From: Niveispirillum fermenti | GTDB taxonomy: Bacteria > Pseudomonadota > Alphaproteobacteria > Azospirillales > Azospirillaceae | Reading direction: 5' to 3' | Assembly: GCF_048066175.1 (NCBI RefSeq) | Contig: NZ_JBLTXA010000008.1 | Coordinates: 186,001 to 250,000 of the forward strand | DNA length: 64,000 nt | Shown here: positions 43,720 through 51,293 of the stretch, piece after piece | Position numbering within the stretch: position 1 is the first letter of the stretch | How the letters are laid out: the number at the start of each line of letters is the position of its first letter | Made by a program: the position numbers and the translations under genes | The notes under the pieces: model-generated | Seen by the model: the letters and a program-made list of their open reading frames with translations, nothing else | Databases searched by the model: none | What the model was told of the DNA's origin: nothing

Positions 43720-44745
43720 ATGGCTGCCTTGACCCGTCTCGCCCGCCGCCTGTCGCTTGCCCTGTCGCCATTTCTGGCCGCCCTGCCGGCCGATGCGGCG
43801 ACGACCGATTTCGACTGGCGCGGGGTTGTCCAGGGGGCGCTGGTGCGGTCCGGGGACGGGCACAATGCCTACGGTGCCTATGCCGTGACGGGCGAAGGGA
43901 AGCTGACGACGGACAGCGGGCTGGGCCTGTCGCTGACGGCGACGCTGGGCTCCGGCGATTATCAGAAAAGCCTGGACCGGCCGGGGCGCGACAACCAGTT
44001 CACGGTGAACGAACTGTTCGTGACGCTGGATTCCGCCTGGGGCCGGCTGCGCGTGGGGGATGAGGACGGTGCCGCCAAGCGCGCGGTCGATGTGCTGCCG
44101 CTGCTGGCGGGCGGCCAGATGGATGGCCTTTGGACCGAGATCGCGGCCATCGCCCCACCGCTGACGCATCTGGGCCGCGACAGCGACGATGCCACGAAGA
44201 TCCTTTATGAGACGCCGCGTGTCATGGGGCTGCGGGTTGGCGTGTCCTATGCCTGGAAGCGTGACAGCCTGGTGGAGGATATCGCGCGGCATACTCCGGG
44301 TCCCGTCGATCGGGGGCTGTGGGAATTCGGCGCGAATTATGAGGGGGACTGGGGTCCCGTCTCCTATGATCTTGCGGCCGGCTATGCCATGGCCGACAGC
44401 CGCAACCCGGCGCTGGGCGACACGGAAAGCCTGAAGCTGGCGGGTCAGATATATTATGGCGGCTTCGCGGCCGGGCTGGTCTGGGTGGATGACGGCGACA
44501 GCGGCCGCCTGAAGGGTGATGATGCCACCAGCACGACCTTCATGGGCAGTTACGAGAACGGGCCTTATGGGCTGGCGCTCTGGTGGCAGGGCGTGGACCT
44601 GGATGTCAGCCGCGACTACGACGCCTATGGCGCCGGGCTGTCCTGGCGGGTGGCCGGCGATACGCGGCTGTCCCTGGATACCGTGCGCTATGATGGCGGC
44701 CGTCGCGGCTGGTCCGGCACGCTGGGGGTCGAGGCGCGATTCTAA
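43720..44745 (+). CDS. Outer-membrane porin
   Basis: A 341-residue barrel protein. The signal peptide (LARRLSLALSPFLAALPADA) is followed by alternating beta strands typical of alphaproteobacterial gram-negative porins: YAVTGEGKLTTDSGLGLSL, FVTLDSAWGRLRVGDEDG (matching porin FVGLxGxFGxLxxGR loops), and YETPRVMGLRVGVSY. It ends in GVEARF with the terminal phenylalanine required for barrel assembly. ATG 43720 is chosen from the signal peptide; the open frame extends far upstream antisense to yggS and is not coding. A small stem (AGCCCCG / CGGGGCT) overlaps the stop, followed by a 9-bp stem at about 44769-44794. Confidence 0.87.
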   Translation: MAALTRLARRLSLALSPFLAALPADAATTDFDWRGVVQGALVRSGDGHNAYGAYAVTGEGKLTTDSGLGLSLTATLGSGDYQKSLDRPGRDNQFTVNELFVTLDSAWGRLRVGDEDGAAKRAVDVLPLLAGGQMDGLWTEIAAIAPPLTHLGRDSDDATKILYETPRVMGLRVGVSYAWKRDSLVEDIARHTPGPVDRGLWEFGANYEGDWGPVSYDLAAGYAMADSRNPALGDTESLKLAGQIYYGGFAAGLVWVDDGDSGRLKGDDATSTTFMGSYENGPYGLALWWQGVDLDVSRDYDAYGAGLSWRVAGDTRLSLDTVRYDGGRRGWSGTLGVEARF

Positions 44746-44920
44746 GCCCCGCGGCGGGGCTGCAACCGGCCCCCGAAGCGCACATTTCGGGGGCGTCCCC
44801 CCCGAAACCCTTGCCTTCCATGTGAAATTCACCCATCTCCCGCGCTTGACCGGCCGGTGCCGAGCGGTCAAAAGTCCGGTTCCATCCTGTTTTCACCACC
44901 GTCTTTCCAGGGGAAAGCCC

Positions 44921-46912
44921 ATGTCTTCGGCCGAAGTGCCCGTTTCCAGCGCCCAGGTTGCCATTACGCTGCCCGACGGCAGCGTGCGGACCTATGCGCC
45001 GGGCACTACCGGGGCCGACGTGGCCGCCTCCATCGCCAAGTCGCTGGCCAAGGCCGCCCTGGCCGTGAAGATCGACGGGGAGGTCCGGGACCTGGCCCTG
45101 CCGCTGGCCCGCGATTGCCGCCTGGAGATCGTCACGGACAAGAATGCGGATGACGCGCTGGACCTGATCCGGCACGACGCCGCCCACATCATGGCCGAAG
45201 CCGTGCAGGAGCTTTATCCCGGCACGCAGGTGACGATCGGCCCGGCCATCGCCACGGGCTTCTATTACGATTTTGCCCGCGACACGCCGTTCACGCCCGA
45301 CGATCTGGTGAAGATCGAGAAGCGCATGCACGAGATCGTGGACGAGAACCGCCCCTTCACGCGCGAGGAGTGGGACCGCACGGAAGCCATCGAGCATTTC
45401 AAGTCGATCGGCGAGAAGTACAAGGCCCAGATCATCCAGGACCTGCCGGCCAGCGAGACGATCACCATCTATCGCCAGGGCAAGTGGTACGACCTGTGTC
45501 GCGGCCCCCACCTGCCCAGCACGGGCCGGGTCGGCCATGCCTTCAAGCTGATGAAGGTGGCTGGCGCCTATTGGCGCGGCGATGCCAAGAACGCCATGCT
45601 CCAGCGCATCTACGGCACCGCCTGGCGGACCGAGAAGGAACTGGCCGAGCATCTGCACCAGATCGAGGAAGCGGAGAAGCGCGACCATCGCAAGCTGGGC
45701 CGCGAGATGGACCTTTTCCATGTGCAGGAGGAGGCGACGGGTTCCGTCTTCTGGCACCCCAAGGGCTGGGCGCTTTACCGGAGCCTTGAGAATTATATCC
45801 GCGCCAAGCTGGTCACCGCCGGCTATGTGGAGGTGCGCACCCCGCAGCTCTATGACAGCAGCCTGTTCAAGGCGTCAGGCCATTGGGACCTGTATGGCGA
45901 CAACATGTTCAAGGTCCGCGAATCGGTGACCGAGGACGGGGTCGAGAAGTTCCTGGGCGTGAAGCCCATGAACTGCCCGGCCCATGTGCAGATTTTCCGT
46001 CAGGGCCTGAAAAGCTACCGCGACCTGCCGCTGCGCATGGCCGAGTTTGGCAATTGCCACCGCAACGAGCCGTCGGGCGCGCTGCACGGCATCCTGCGCG
46101 TGCGCAACTTCACCCAGGACGACGCGCATATCTTCTGCACCGAGGATCAGGTGGGCGAGGAGGCGAAGGAATATTTCGCCCTCCAGCTCGGCGTCTACAA
46201 GGATCTCGGATTCGAGAAGATCGCCGTGAAGCTGGCCCTGCGCCCCGATGAGCGGCTGGGCGACGACGCCACCTGGGACAAGGCGGAGGAAGGGTTGCGG
46301 GTGGCCCTGCGCGCCAACGACCTGGAGTTCGAGGAACTGCCCGGCGAGGGCGCCTTCTATGGCCCCAAGGTGGAGTTCCACCTGACCGACGCCATCGGCC
46401 GGTCCTGGCAGTGCGGCACCCTTCAGCTCGACTTCCAGCTTCCCGAGCGTCTGGATGCCAGCTATATCGGCCAGGACGGCGCACGCCACCGGCCTGTCAT
46501 GCTGCACCGGGCCATCCTGGGCAGCCTGGAACGTTTCATCGGCATGATGATCGAGCATTATGCCGGCAAGTTCCCGCTGTGGCTGGCCCCGACCCAGGTG
46601 ACCGTGGCGACCATCGTGTCCGACGCGGATGCCTATGCCGGGAAGGTGGCGGCCGCCCTGCGCAAGGCCGGCCTGCGGGTGGAGCTGGACATCCGGAACG
46701 AGAAGATCAACCTGAAGGTCCGCGAACATTCGCTCCAGAAGGTGCCGGTCATGCTGGTCGTGGGTGCCCGCGAGGCGGAGCAGGGAACGGTCGCCATGCG
46801 TCGTCTGGGCTCCAATGCGCAGGAAATCCTTGCCCTGGACGCCGCCATTGCTAATCTGTCGGCTGAGGCGCGCCCCCCGGCGGATGCGTCATCCACCGAT
46901 TCCGCATTCTGA
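44921..46912 (+). CDS. thrS: Threonyl-tRNA synthetase
   Basis: A 663-residue class II synthetase. Domains in order are a TGS domain (ITLPDGSVRTYAPGTTGADV), an editing domain with the HxxxH motif in HDAAHIMAEAV, the catalytic core (MNCPAHVQIF with its zinc Cys, FGNCHRNEPSGALHG for motif 2, GSLERFIGMMIEHYAGKFP for motif 3) and a C-terminal anticodon-binding domain (LRKAGLRVELDIRNEK). The N-terminus is slightly longer than E. coli ThrS. ATG 44921 follows CAGGGGAAAG. infC is 98 bp downstream, a common bacterial arrangement. Confidence 0.97.
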   Translation: MSSAEVPVSSAQVAITLPDGSVRTYAPGTTGADVAASIAKSLAKAALAVKIDGEVRDLALPLARDCRLEIVTDKNADDALDLIRHDAAHIMAEAVQELYPGTQVTIGPAIATGFYYDFARDTPFTPDDLVKIEKRMHEIVDENRPFTREEWDRTEAIEHFKSIGEKYKAQIIQDLPASETITIYRQGKWYDLCRGPHLPSTGRVGHAFKLMKVAGAYWRGDAKNAMLQRIYGTAWRTEKELAEHLHQIEEAEKRDHRKLGREMDLFHVQEEATGSVFWHPKGWALYRSLENYIRAKLVTAGYVEVRTPQLYDSSLFKASGHWDLYGDNMFKVRESVTEDGVEKFLGVKPMNCPAHVQIFRQGLKSYRDLPLRMAEFGNCHRNEPSGALHGILRVRNFTQDDAHIFCTEDQVGEEAKEYFALQLGVYKDLGFEKIAVKLALRPDERLGDDATWDKAEEGLRVALRANDLEFEELPGEGAFYGPKVEFHLTDAIGRSWQCGTLQLDFQLPERLDASYIGQDGARHRPVMLHRAILGSLERFIGMMIEHYAGKFPLWLAPTQVTVATIVSDADAYAGKVAAALRKAGLRVELDIRNEKINLKVREHSLQKVPVMLVVGAREAEQGTVAMRRLGSNAQEILALDAAIANLSAEARPPADASSTDSAF

Positions 46913-47010
46913 GTAACGAACAACAAGTGTAACGGACGCGCCGCCCGCCACCAGGCCCCCCTTTAGACAGGCCACCGGGCGGCCGTCCCAGGCAAACAGG
47001 AGAAGTTTCC

Positions 47011-47550
47011 ATAGCCAGGCCCACTTCCCAGGACCGTGAACCGCAGCGCGACGGTCCCCGCATCAACCGCGAAATCAATGTCCGTTCCGTCCGCCTTGTC
47101 GATGCCAATGGCGAGATGGTGGGCGTCGTCAGCCTGCGCGATGCCTTGTATGCCGCGGAAGAGGCGGGGCTCGACCTTGTGGAGGTCAGCCCCAACGCCG
47201 ATCCGCCCGTCTGCAAGATCCTCGACTATGGCAAGTACAAGTACGAGGCGCAGAAGAAGGCCAACGAGGCCCGCAAGAAGCAGAAGATCATCGAGGTCAA
47301 GGAAATCAAGCTGCGTCCGAACATCGACGAGCATGATTACGAGATCAAGATGAAGGCCATGCGCCGCTTCCTGGAGGAGGGCGACAAGGTCAAGGTCACC
47401 ATGCGTTTCCGCGGCCGTGAAATGGCCCACCAGGATATCGGCATGAATGTGCTGATCAAGGTGCGGGAGACGCTGGAAGATCTGGGCAAGGTCGAACAGA
47501 TGCCCAAGCTGGAAGGCAAGCAGATGATCATGGTGCTGGCACCGCGGTAG
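47011..47550 (+). CDS. infC: Translation initiation factor IF-3 (non-AUG start, ATA)
   Basis: A 179-residue factor that binds the 30S subunit and proofreads the start codon. The N-domain reads RINREINVRSVRLVDANGEM and the C-domain KEIKLRPNIDEHDYEIKM, ending in MIMVLAPR. The homologous N-terminus (IARPTSQDREPQRDGPRI) extends 35 codons before the first ATG and begins with ATA at 47011, with AGGAG eight bases upstream. Rare infC start codons are the known basis of IF-3 autoregulation (AUU in E. coli). Starting at the internal ATG 47116 would delete the conserved N-terminus. A strong terminator follows. Confidence 0.95.
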   Translation: MARPTSQDREPQRDGPRINREINVRSVRLVDANGEMVGVVSLRDALYAAEEAGLDLVEVSPNADPPVCKILDYGKYKYEAQKKANEARKKQKIIEVKEIKLRPNIDEHDYEIKMKAMRRFLEEGDKVKVTMRFRGREMAHQDIGMNVLIKVRETLEDLGKVEQMPKLEGKQMIMVLAPR

Positions 47551-47598
47551 GGCGGGCCGCCGGGCATCATGGTCCGGCAGTATCATGGTTCAGCATGG

Positions 47599-47633
47599 AA
47601 AAGGGGGCGTGCCATGGGTACGCCCCCTTTTGC
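47599..47633 (+). terminator. Rho-independent terminator after infC
   Basis: A perfect 12-bp stem AAAAGGGGGCGT / ACGCCCCCTTTT with a 9-base loop, starting 49 bp after the infC stop and carrying its own T run. Confidence 0.9.
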
Positions 47634-47754
47634 GTTTCGATTTTTGTGTTTCATGCCGGGGCCTGGGAATCTTGCTCCCGGTATCCGCGCCGTCTGGCGC
47701 GTAGTATGACAGCGGCCGAAAATCTTGACCGATGGTCAAGGTTTTCAGCACCTC

Positions 47755-47828
47755 ATACCAACTTGCGATGAGTAGAACTCATCGCAAGTTGGTCCGGCGG
47801 CGACCGCCACAGCACCGCAAAATAGTAT
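47755..47828. repeat. Palindromic intergenic element, copy 7 (forward, hairpin B deleted)
   Basis: A 74-bp element with hairpin A identical to copy 3 (perfect 17-bp stem, 47757-47793), a short GC-rich centre and the end CAAAATAGTAT. Hairpin B and the AATTGAGGG box are missing, so this is an internal deletion form. Confidence 0.93.
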
Positions 47829-47895
47829 CAGGCGCCGGCGCCCACATGCCAACGGCTCGGGCGTGCCACGTGGCGCGCGGCGGCAGTCGCCACCG

Positions 47896-47928
47896 ATACC
47901 AACGGGCAAATATTTCGACCGCTGGTAT
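47896..47928. repeat. Mini element (33 bp) between copies 7 and 8
   Basis: ATACCAACGG and CCGCTGGTAT form an imperfect terminal inverted repeat around GCAAATATTTCGA. It has the same ATACCA...TGGTAT ends as the larger elements and directly abuts copy 8. Confidence 0.6.
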
Positions 47929-47929
47929 T

Positions 47930-48089
47930 ATACCAACCTCCCTAAAGGTTGACCTTTAGGGAGGTTGGAGGCTGGCGACTGCCAGCCCGGCGCTCATGCG
48001 CCGTGAGCCAAGGCGGCGGATGCCGCCGCCCGGCAATTGAGGGAACACTAAATCTCCCTTGATCGGTCACGATCAAGGGAGATTGGTAT
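47930..48089. repeat. Palindromic intergenic element, copy 8 (same plan, different stems)
   Basis: A 160-bp element ATACCAACC...TTGGTAT. Hairpin A is a perfect 17-bp stem CCAACCTCCCTAAAGGT, loop TG (47933-47968). The centre has three GC-rich mini-hairpins and the CCGGCAATTGAGGG box. The hairpin B position holds a perfect 15-bp stem AATCTCCCTTGATCG, loop GTCA (48051-48084). Module order matches the other copies but stem sequences do not. It ends 26 bp from the GST stop. Confidence 0.88.
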
Positions 48090-48115
48090 TAATCGGCTCT
48101 TCTCGACATGACCGG

Positions 48116-48772
48116 TCACGGATCGGTGTATTCATCCGGGAAGTGACGCTTCCAGACCGGTTTCACCACGGGCATCTTGTCCACCCGCTCCGCCACGGCG
48201 ACGATGCCGGGCGCCACGGTGCGGATGGCCTCGCGCCCGGGACGCCAGCGCGTCATCATGGAGATATAGAGGTCCAGCACCGTCAGGTCCGGCATGTCCA
48301 GCAGCCAGGCATCGCCGTCTGGTTTCAGCGCCCGTTCCATGACCTGCCAGCAGAACAGTGTCCGGTCGATGGTGGCCTGTTTCAGTTCGGCCGCGGCCGT
48401 TGCCCCCGTCACCCAGCGGTCGGCGAAATCGCCCACCGTGTACATGGGATAGATGGCGGCCGGCAGATAGACCAGCCAGCGCAGGAAGGAAGGCCGCGCC
48501 GGATCATCCGGCCCGGGTCCCAGCACCCCGGGATGCCGTTCCATCAGCCAGAGCAGAATGGCGACCGATTCCGTCATCACCGCCCCGCCGGGCAGCACCA
48601 GGGTCGGGATCTGCACCAGCGGATTGACGGCCCGCAGCGCCTCCACCCCGGCGGAAGGGGTCCAGGGCTCAGCCTCCACATAATCGTAACCTTCCCCTGT
48701 CAGGGTAAAGGCGGCCTCCACCACGGCCGAACCGCAGCCCGGCGCCCCATAGAGTGTCGGCTTGCCTGTCAT
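48116..48772 (-). CDS. Glutathione S-transferase family protein
   Basis: A 218-residue cytosolic GST. The N-terminal thioredoxin-like domain has LYGAPGCGSAVVEAAFTL, with the Ser/Cys active-site region near residue 14, the cis-Pro in LVQIPTLVLPGG and the ESVAILLWL glutathione-binding segment. The C-terminal helical domain contains LLDMPDLTVLDLYISMM (the N-capping box region). Substrate unknown. It is monocistronic, with a palindromic element just beyond its stop. Confidence 0.88.
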   Translation of the reverse strand: MTGKPTLYGAPGCGSAVVEAAFTLTGEGYDYVEAEPWTPSAGVEALRAVNPLVQIPTLVLPGGAVMTESVAILLWLMERHPGVLGPGPDDPARPSFLRWLVYLPAAIYPMYTVGDFADRWVTGATAAAELKQATIDRTLFCWQVMERALKPDGDAWLLDMPDLTVLDLYISMMTRWRPGREAIRTVAPGIVAVAERVDKMPVVKPVWKRHFPDEYTDP

Positions 48773-48955
48773 CGTCGCCCCTCCGTTGCCCGCTGACCCT
48801 TATGGGAGAACATGAACATAGGCAGAACATTCATGCAAGCCTTCCGATGGGCGCCGGGGTAAAGCGCATTGCCCCCCGCGGCCACTGGTGTTAGACACTC
48901 GCCCGTTTGCCCGTCACAATCGCCCGCCCATTCTGCCTGTCCGGAGCCATCGCCC

Positions 48956-49870
48956 ATGACCGCCCCCGCCGCCCCGACGATCTCCCGCGAGGAATGGCTC
49001 GCCAAGGCTCAGACCCTGTCGGAGGCGCTGCCCTATATGCGGCGCTATGACGGCAAGATCATCGTGGTGAAATATGGCGGCCACGCCATGGGCAACCCGG
49101 AACTGGCGCGGCAGTTCGCCAACGACATCGTGCTGCTGAAGCAGGTCGGCGCCTATCCCATCGTGGTGCATGGCGGCGGGCCGCAGATCGGCAAGCTGCT
49201 GGACCGGCTGCAGATCAAGTCGGAATTCATCGACGGGCTGCGCGTCACCGACAAGGACACGATGGAGATCGCCGAGATGGTGCTGTCCGGCAGCATCAAC
49301 AAGGAGATCGTGGCCCTGATCAACGACGCGGGTGGCGATGCCATCGGCCTGTCGGGCAAGGATGACGACCTGATCGAGGCGCGCAAGGCCACCCGTACCA
49401 GGCGCGATCCCGACAGCAACATCGAGAAGGTCATCGACCTGGGCTTCGTGGGCGAGCCGTTCCGCATCAATCCGCAGATTCTGCACAAGCTGCGCAATGC
49501 CGGCTTCATCCCCGTCATTGCCCCCATCGGCATCGGCGAGGATGGCCAGACCTACAACATCAATGCCGATACGGCCGCCGGCGCCATTGCCGCCGCCATG
49601 GACGCCACACGCCTGCTGCTGCTGACCGATGTCGCGGGTTTCCTGAACAAGGAAAAGGAACTGGTTCCCGGACTGTCCGTGTCGGCGGCCCGTGCGGCCA
49701 TTGCCGATGGCACGGCGTCGGGCGGCATGATCCCCAAGCTGGAAACCTGCATGGATGCCGTCGTCGGCGGGGTGGAAGGCGCTGTAATCCTTGACGGGCG
49801 CGTGCCGCATGCCATTCTGCTTGAAATCTTCACCGAGGGGGGTGCCGGTACGCTGATCGGCACCAAGTAA
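48956..49870 (+). CDS. argB: Acetylglutamate kinase
   Basis: A 304-residue amino-acid kinase that phosphorylates N-acetylglutamate in arginine synthesis. The N-terminal KYGGHAMGN (nucleotide-binding Lys), PIVVHGGGPQIG, the substrate-binding INADTAAGAIAAAM and the lysine of SGGMIPKLETC are all present. An N-terminal helix before the core suggests the arginine-inhibited hexameric form. ATG 48956 is used; the frame is open 29 codons upstream without homology. Confidence 0.96.
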   Translation: MTAPAAPTISREEWLAKAQTLSEALPYMRRYDGKIIVVKYGGHAMGNPELARQFANDIVLLKQVGAYPIVVHGGGPQIGKLLDRLQIKSEFIDGLRVTDKDTMEIAEMVLSGSINKEIVALINDAGGDAIGLSGKDDDLIEARKATRTRRDPDSNIEKVIDLGFVGEPFRINPQILHKLRNAGFIPVIAPIGIGEDGQTYNINADTAAGAIAAAMDATRLLLLTDVAGFLNKEKELVPGLSVSAARAAIADGTASGGMIPKLETCMDAVVGGVEGAVILDGRVPHAILLEIFTEGGAGTLIGTK

Positions 49871-49901
49871 ACCTCCCGCACACACCAGGGGGCGGAGCGC
49901 C

Positions 49902-50384
49902 ATGGCCGCACGCATGCATCTGGTCCACGGTCCGCAGGGGGCGGGCAAGTCGGCCTATGCCAGGCAACTGGAATGGGAACTGCCGGCTGTGCGCTTTTCC
50001 CTTGATGAATGGATGTCCACCCTGTTCGTGCCCGACATGGTGCCGCCGTTGGACATGGGATGGCTGTCGGAGCGCATGGGAAGGTGCGAGGGTTTGATCT
50101 GGGACATGGCGGCTGCCGTGCTGCGCAATGGCGGCGATGTCGTCATGGACCTGGGCTTCCAGCGCCGTGAGCAGCGGGACGAGGCGCGGCGGCGGGCCAG
50201 GGTGCTGGGTGCCGATGTCCTGTTCCACCTGCCGGACGGCCCCCGCGATGCGCGTTGGTCGCGTGTGCGCCGGCTGGATGATTTTCCCGGCGATGCGATG
50301 GGCGGCGACCAGGCGGCAAGGGGCGATGATTACGACCCGCCCTCACCGCAGGAGGCGGGCACCATCCATGGCGTGCTGCTGTAG
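49902..50384 (+). CDS. Small P-loop kinase-like ATPase (AAA_33/zeta-like)
   Basis: A 160-residue protein with Walker A GPQGAGKSAYARQL (residues about 10-17), SLDEWMSTLF after strand 2 (as in zeta-toxin-like and polynucleotide-kinase-like families), and a DVVMDLGFQRREQRDEARRRA segment that matches their Walker B/lid helix. The C-terminus is short and acidic. Likely it phosphorylates a small molecule; no partner antitoxin gene is present. It follows argB by 31 bp on the same strand and may be co-transcribed. Confidence 0.75.
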   Translation: MAARMHLVHGPQGAGKSAYARQLEWELPAVRFSLDEWMSTLFVPDMVPPLDMGWLSERMGRCEGLIWDMAAAVLRNGGDVVMDLGFQRREQRDEARRRARVLGADVLFHLPDGPRDARWSRVRRLDDFPGDAMGGDQAARGDDYDPPSPQEAGTIHGVLL

Positions 50385-50513
50385 GGTTGCCGGCCATTCC
50401 TGCCACCTGCGGAAGGCTATGTCCCGCGGCGGGAGCGGGCGGATGCGGTATGGTATTCTGACTGCCGTCCCCGATGGGATGGCGTCCGGCAATCGCTTCG
50501 GGTGGGGGGATGC

Positions 50514-51293
50514 ATGATCCTGATCGTCGAGGACACGCCCGAGCAGAGGATCATCTTGTCCGCGATCATCGACAGTTCGAACCTGGGCCCGTCCACGGCC
50601 CTGGTCACGGCCGAGGAGGCGCTGGCCTATCTGGAGGCCGACCGGCACGATGGGCCGGCTAGCCCGGTACGCGCCATCCTGATGGACGTGCTGCTGCCGG
50701 GAATGGATGGTATCAGTGCCGCTGCCCGCATCCATGCCAATCCCCGCCTGTCGGGCATCCCCCTTATCGTCATTTCCGCGCTGGAGGATAGTGGCCGCCT
50801 GACCGAGGCGCTGGCCGCCGGGGCCGTCGATTATCTGGTCAAGCCCGTGCAGCCGGTGCAACTGGCCGGCCGGCTGCGGGCGGCGCTGCGCCAGGCGGGC
50901 ACGCCCGGCACCATGCAGACCGTGGCCGCGCGCGATGTGCTGGATCGCCTGATGGCGCGCACGGTCGGGCGCGGCGTGCTGCTGCATGTCGCCGTGCGCG
51001 ACTGGGCCGAACTGTGCCGTGAACTGGGCCGGGCCGGGGCGGATGAATTCAGGGGCCGGCTGATCGCCGCCTTCGCGGGGCTGCTGCCGCAGGCGTCGCA
51101 ATGGCTTTACCAGCCGGCGGAGGGGGGCGATTTCTCCCTGCTGGTGGAAAGTGACGGGGACACGTCGGATTTCCTGGCCCTGGCCCGGTCGCTGGCCGAG
51201 GAGATGCCCTGGCCTTCCCTGACCATCGCCGTGACGGGCCTGCCGGCTGATACCCCGACGGCCAACGCCACGTCGCCGGGGGGCGTTGCATGA
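50514..51293 (+). CDS. Response regulator with degenerate GGDEF-like output domain (paralogue 1)
   Basis: A 259-residue protein. Residues 1-120 form a receiver domain with the acidic pair in VEDTPEQR, phospho-acceptor Asp58 in LMDVLLPG, the SALED switch and the lysine in LVKPVQPV. Residues 135-250 look like a decayed GGDEF domain, in which EGGDFSLLVES occupies the place of the active-site GGDEF hairpin, so cyclase activity is not expected. The paralogue at 59854 has the same layout. It overlaps the next gene by ATGA. It may relay a phosphorylation signal to the exopolysaccharide locus. Confidence 0.78.
   Translation: MILIVEDTPEQRIILSAIIDSSNLGPSTALVTAEEALAYLEADRHDGPASPVRAILMDVLLPGMDGISAAARIHANPRLSGIPLIVISALEDSGRLTEALAAGAVDYLVKPVQPVQLAGRLRAALRQAGTPGTMQTVAARDVLDRLMARTVGRGVLLHVAVRDWAELCRELGRAGADEFRGRLIAAFAGLLPQASQWLYQPAEGGDFSLLVESDGDTSDFLALARSLAEEMPWPSLTIAVTGLPADTPTANATSPGGVA

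Noticed and set aside
49902..50384. Zeta-type toxin
   Set aside because: Only the P-loop fold is shared. There is no antitoxin partner and the gene follows argB closely, so a small-molecule kinase is more likely.
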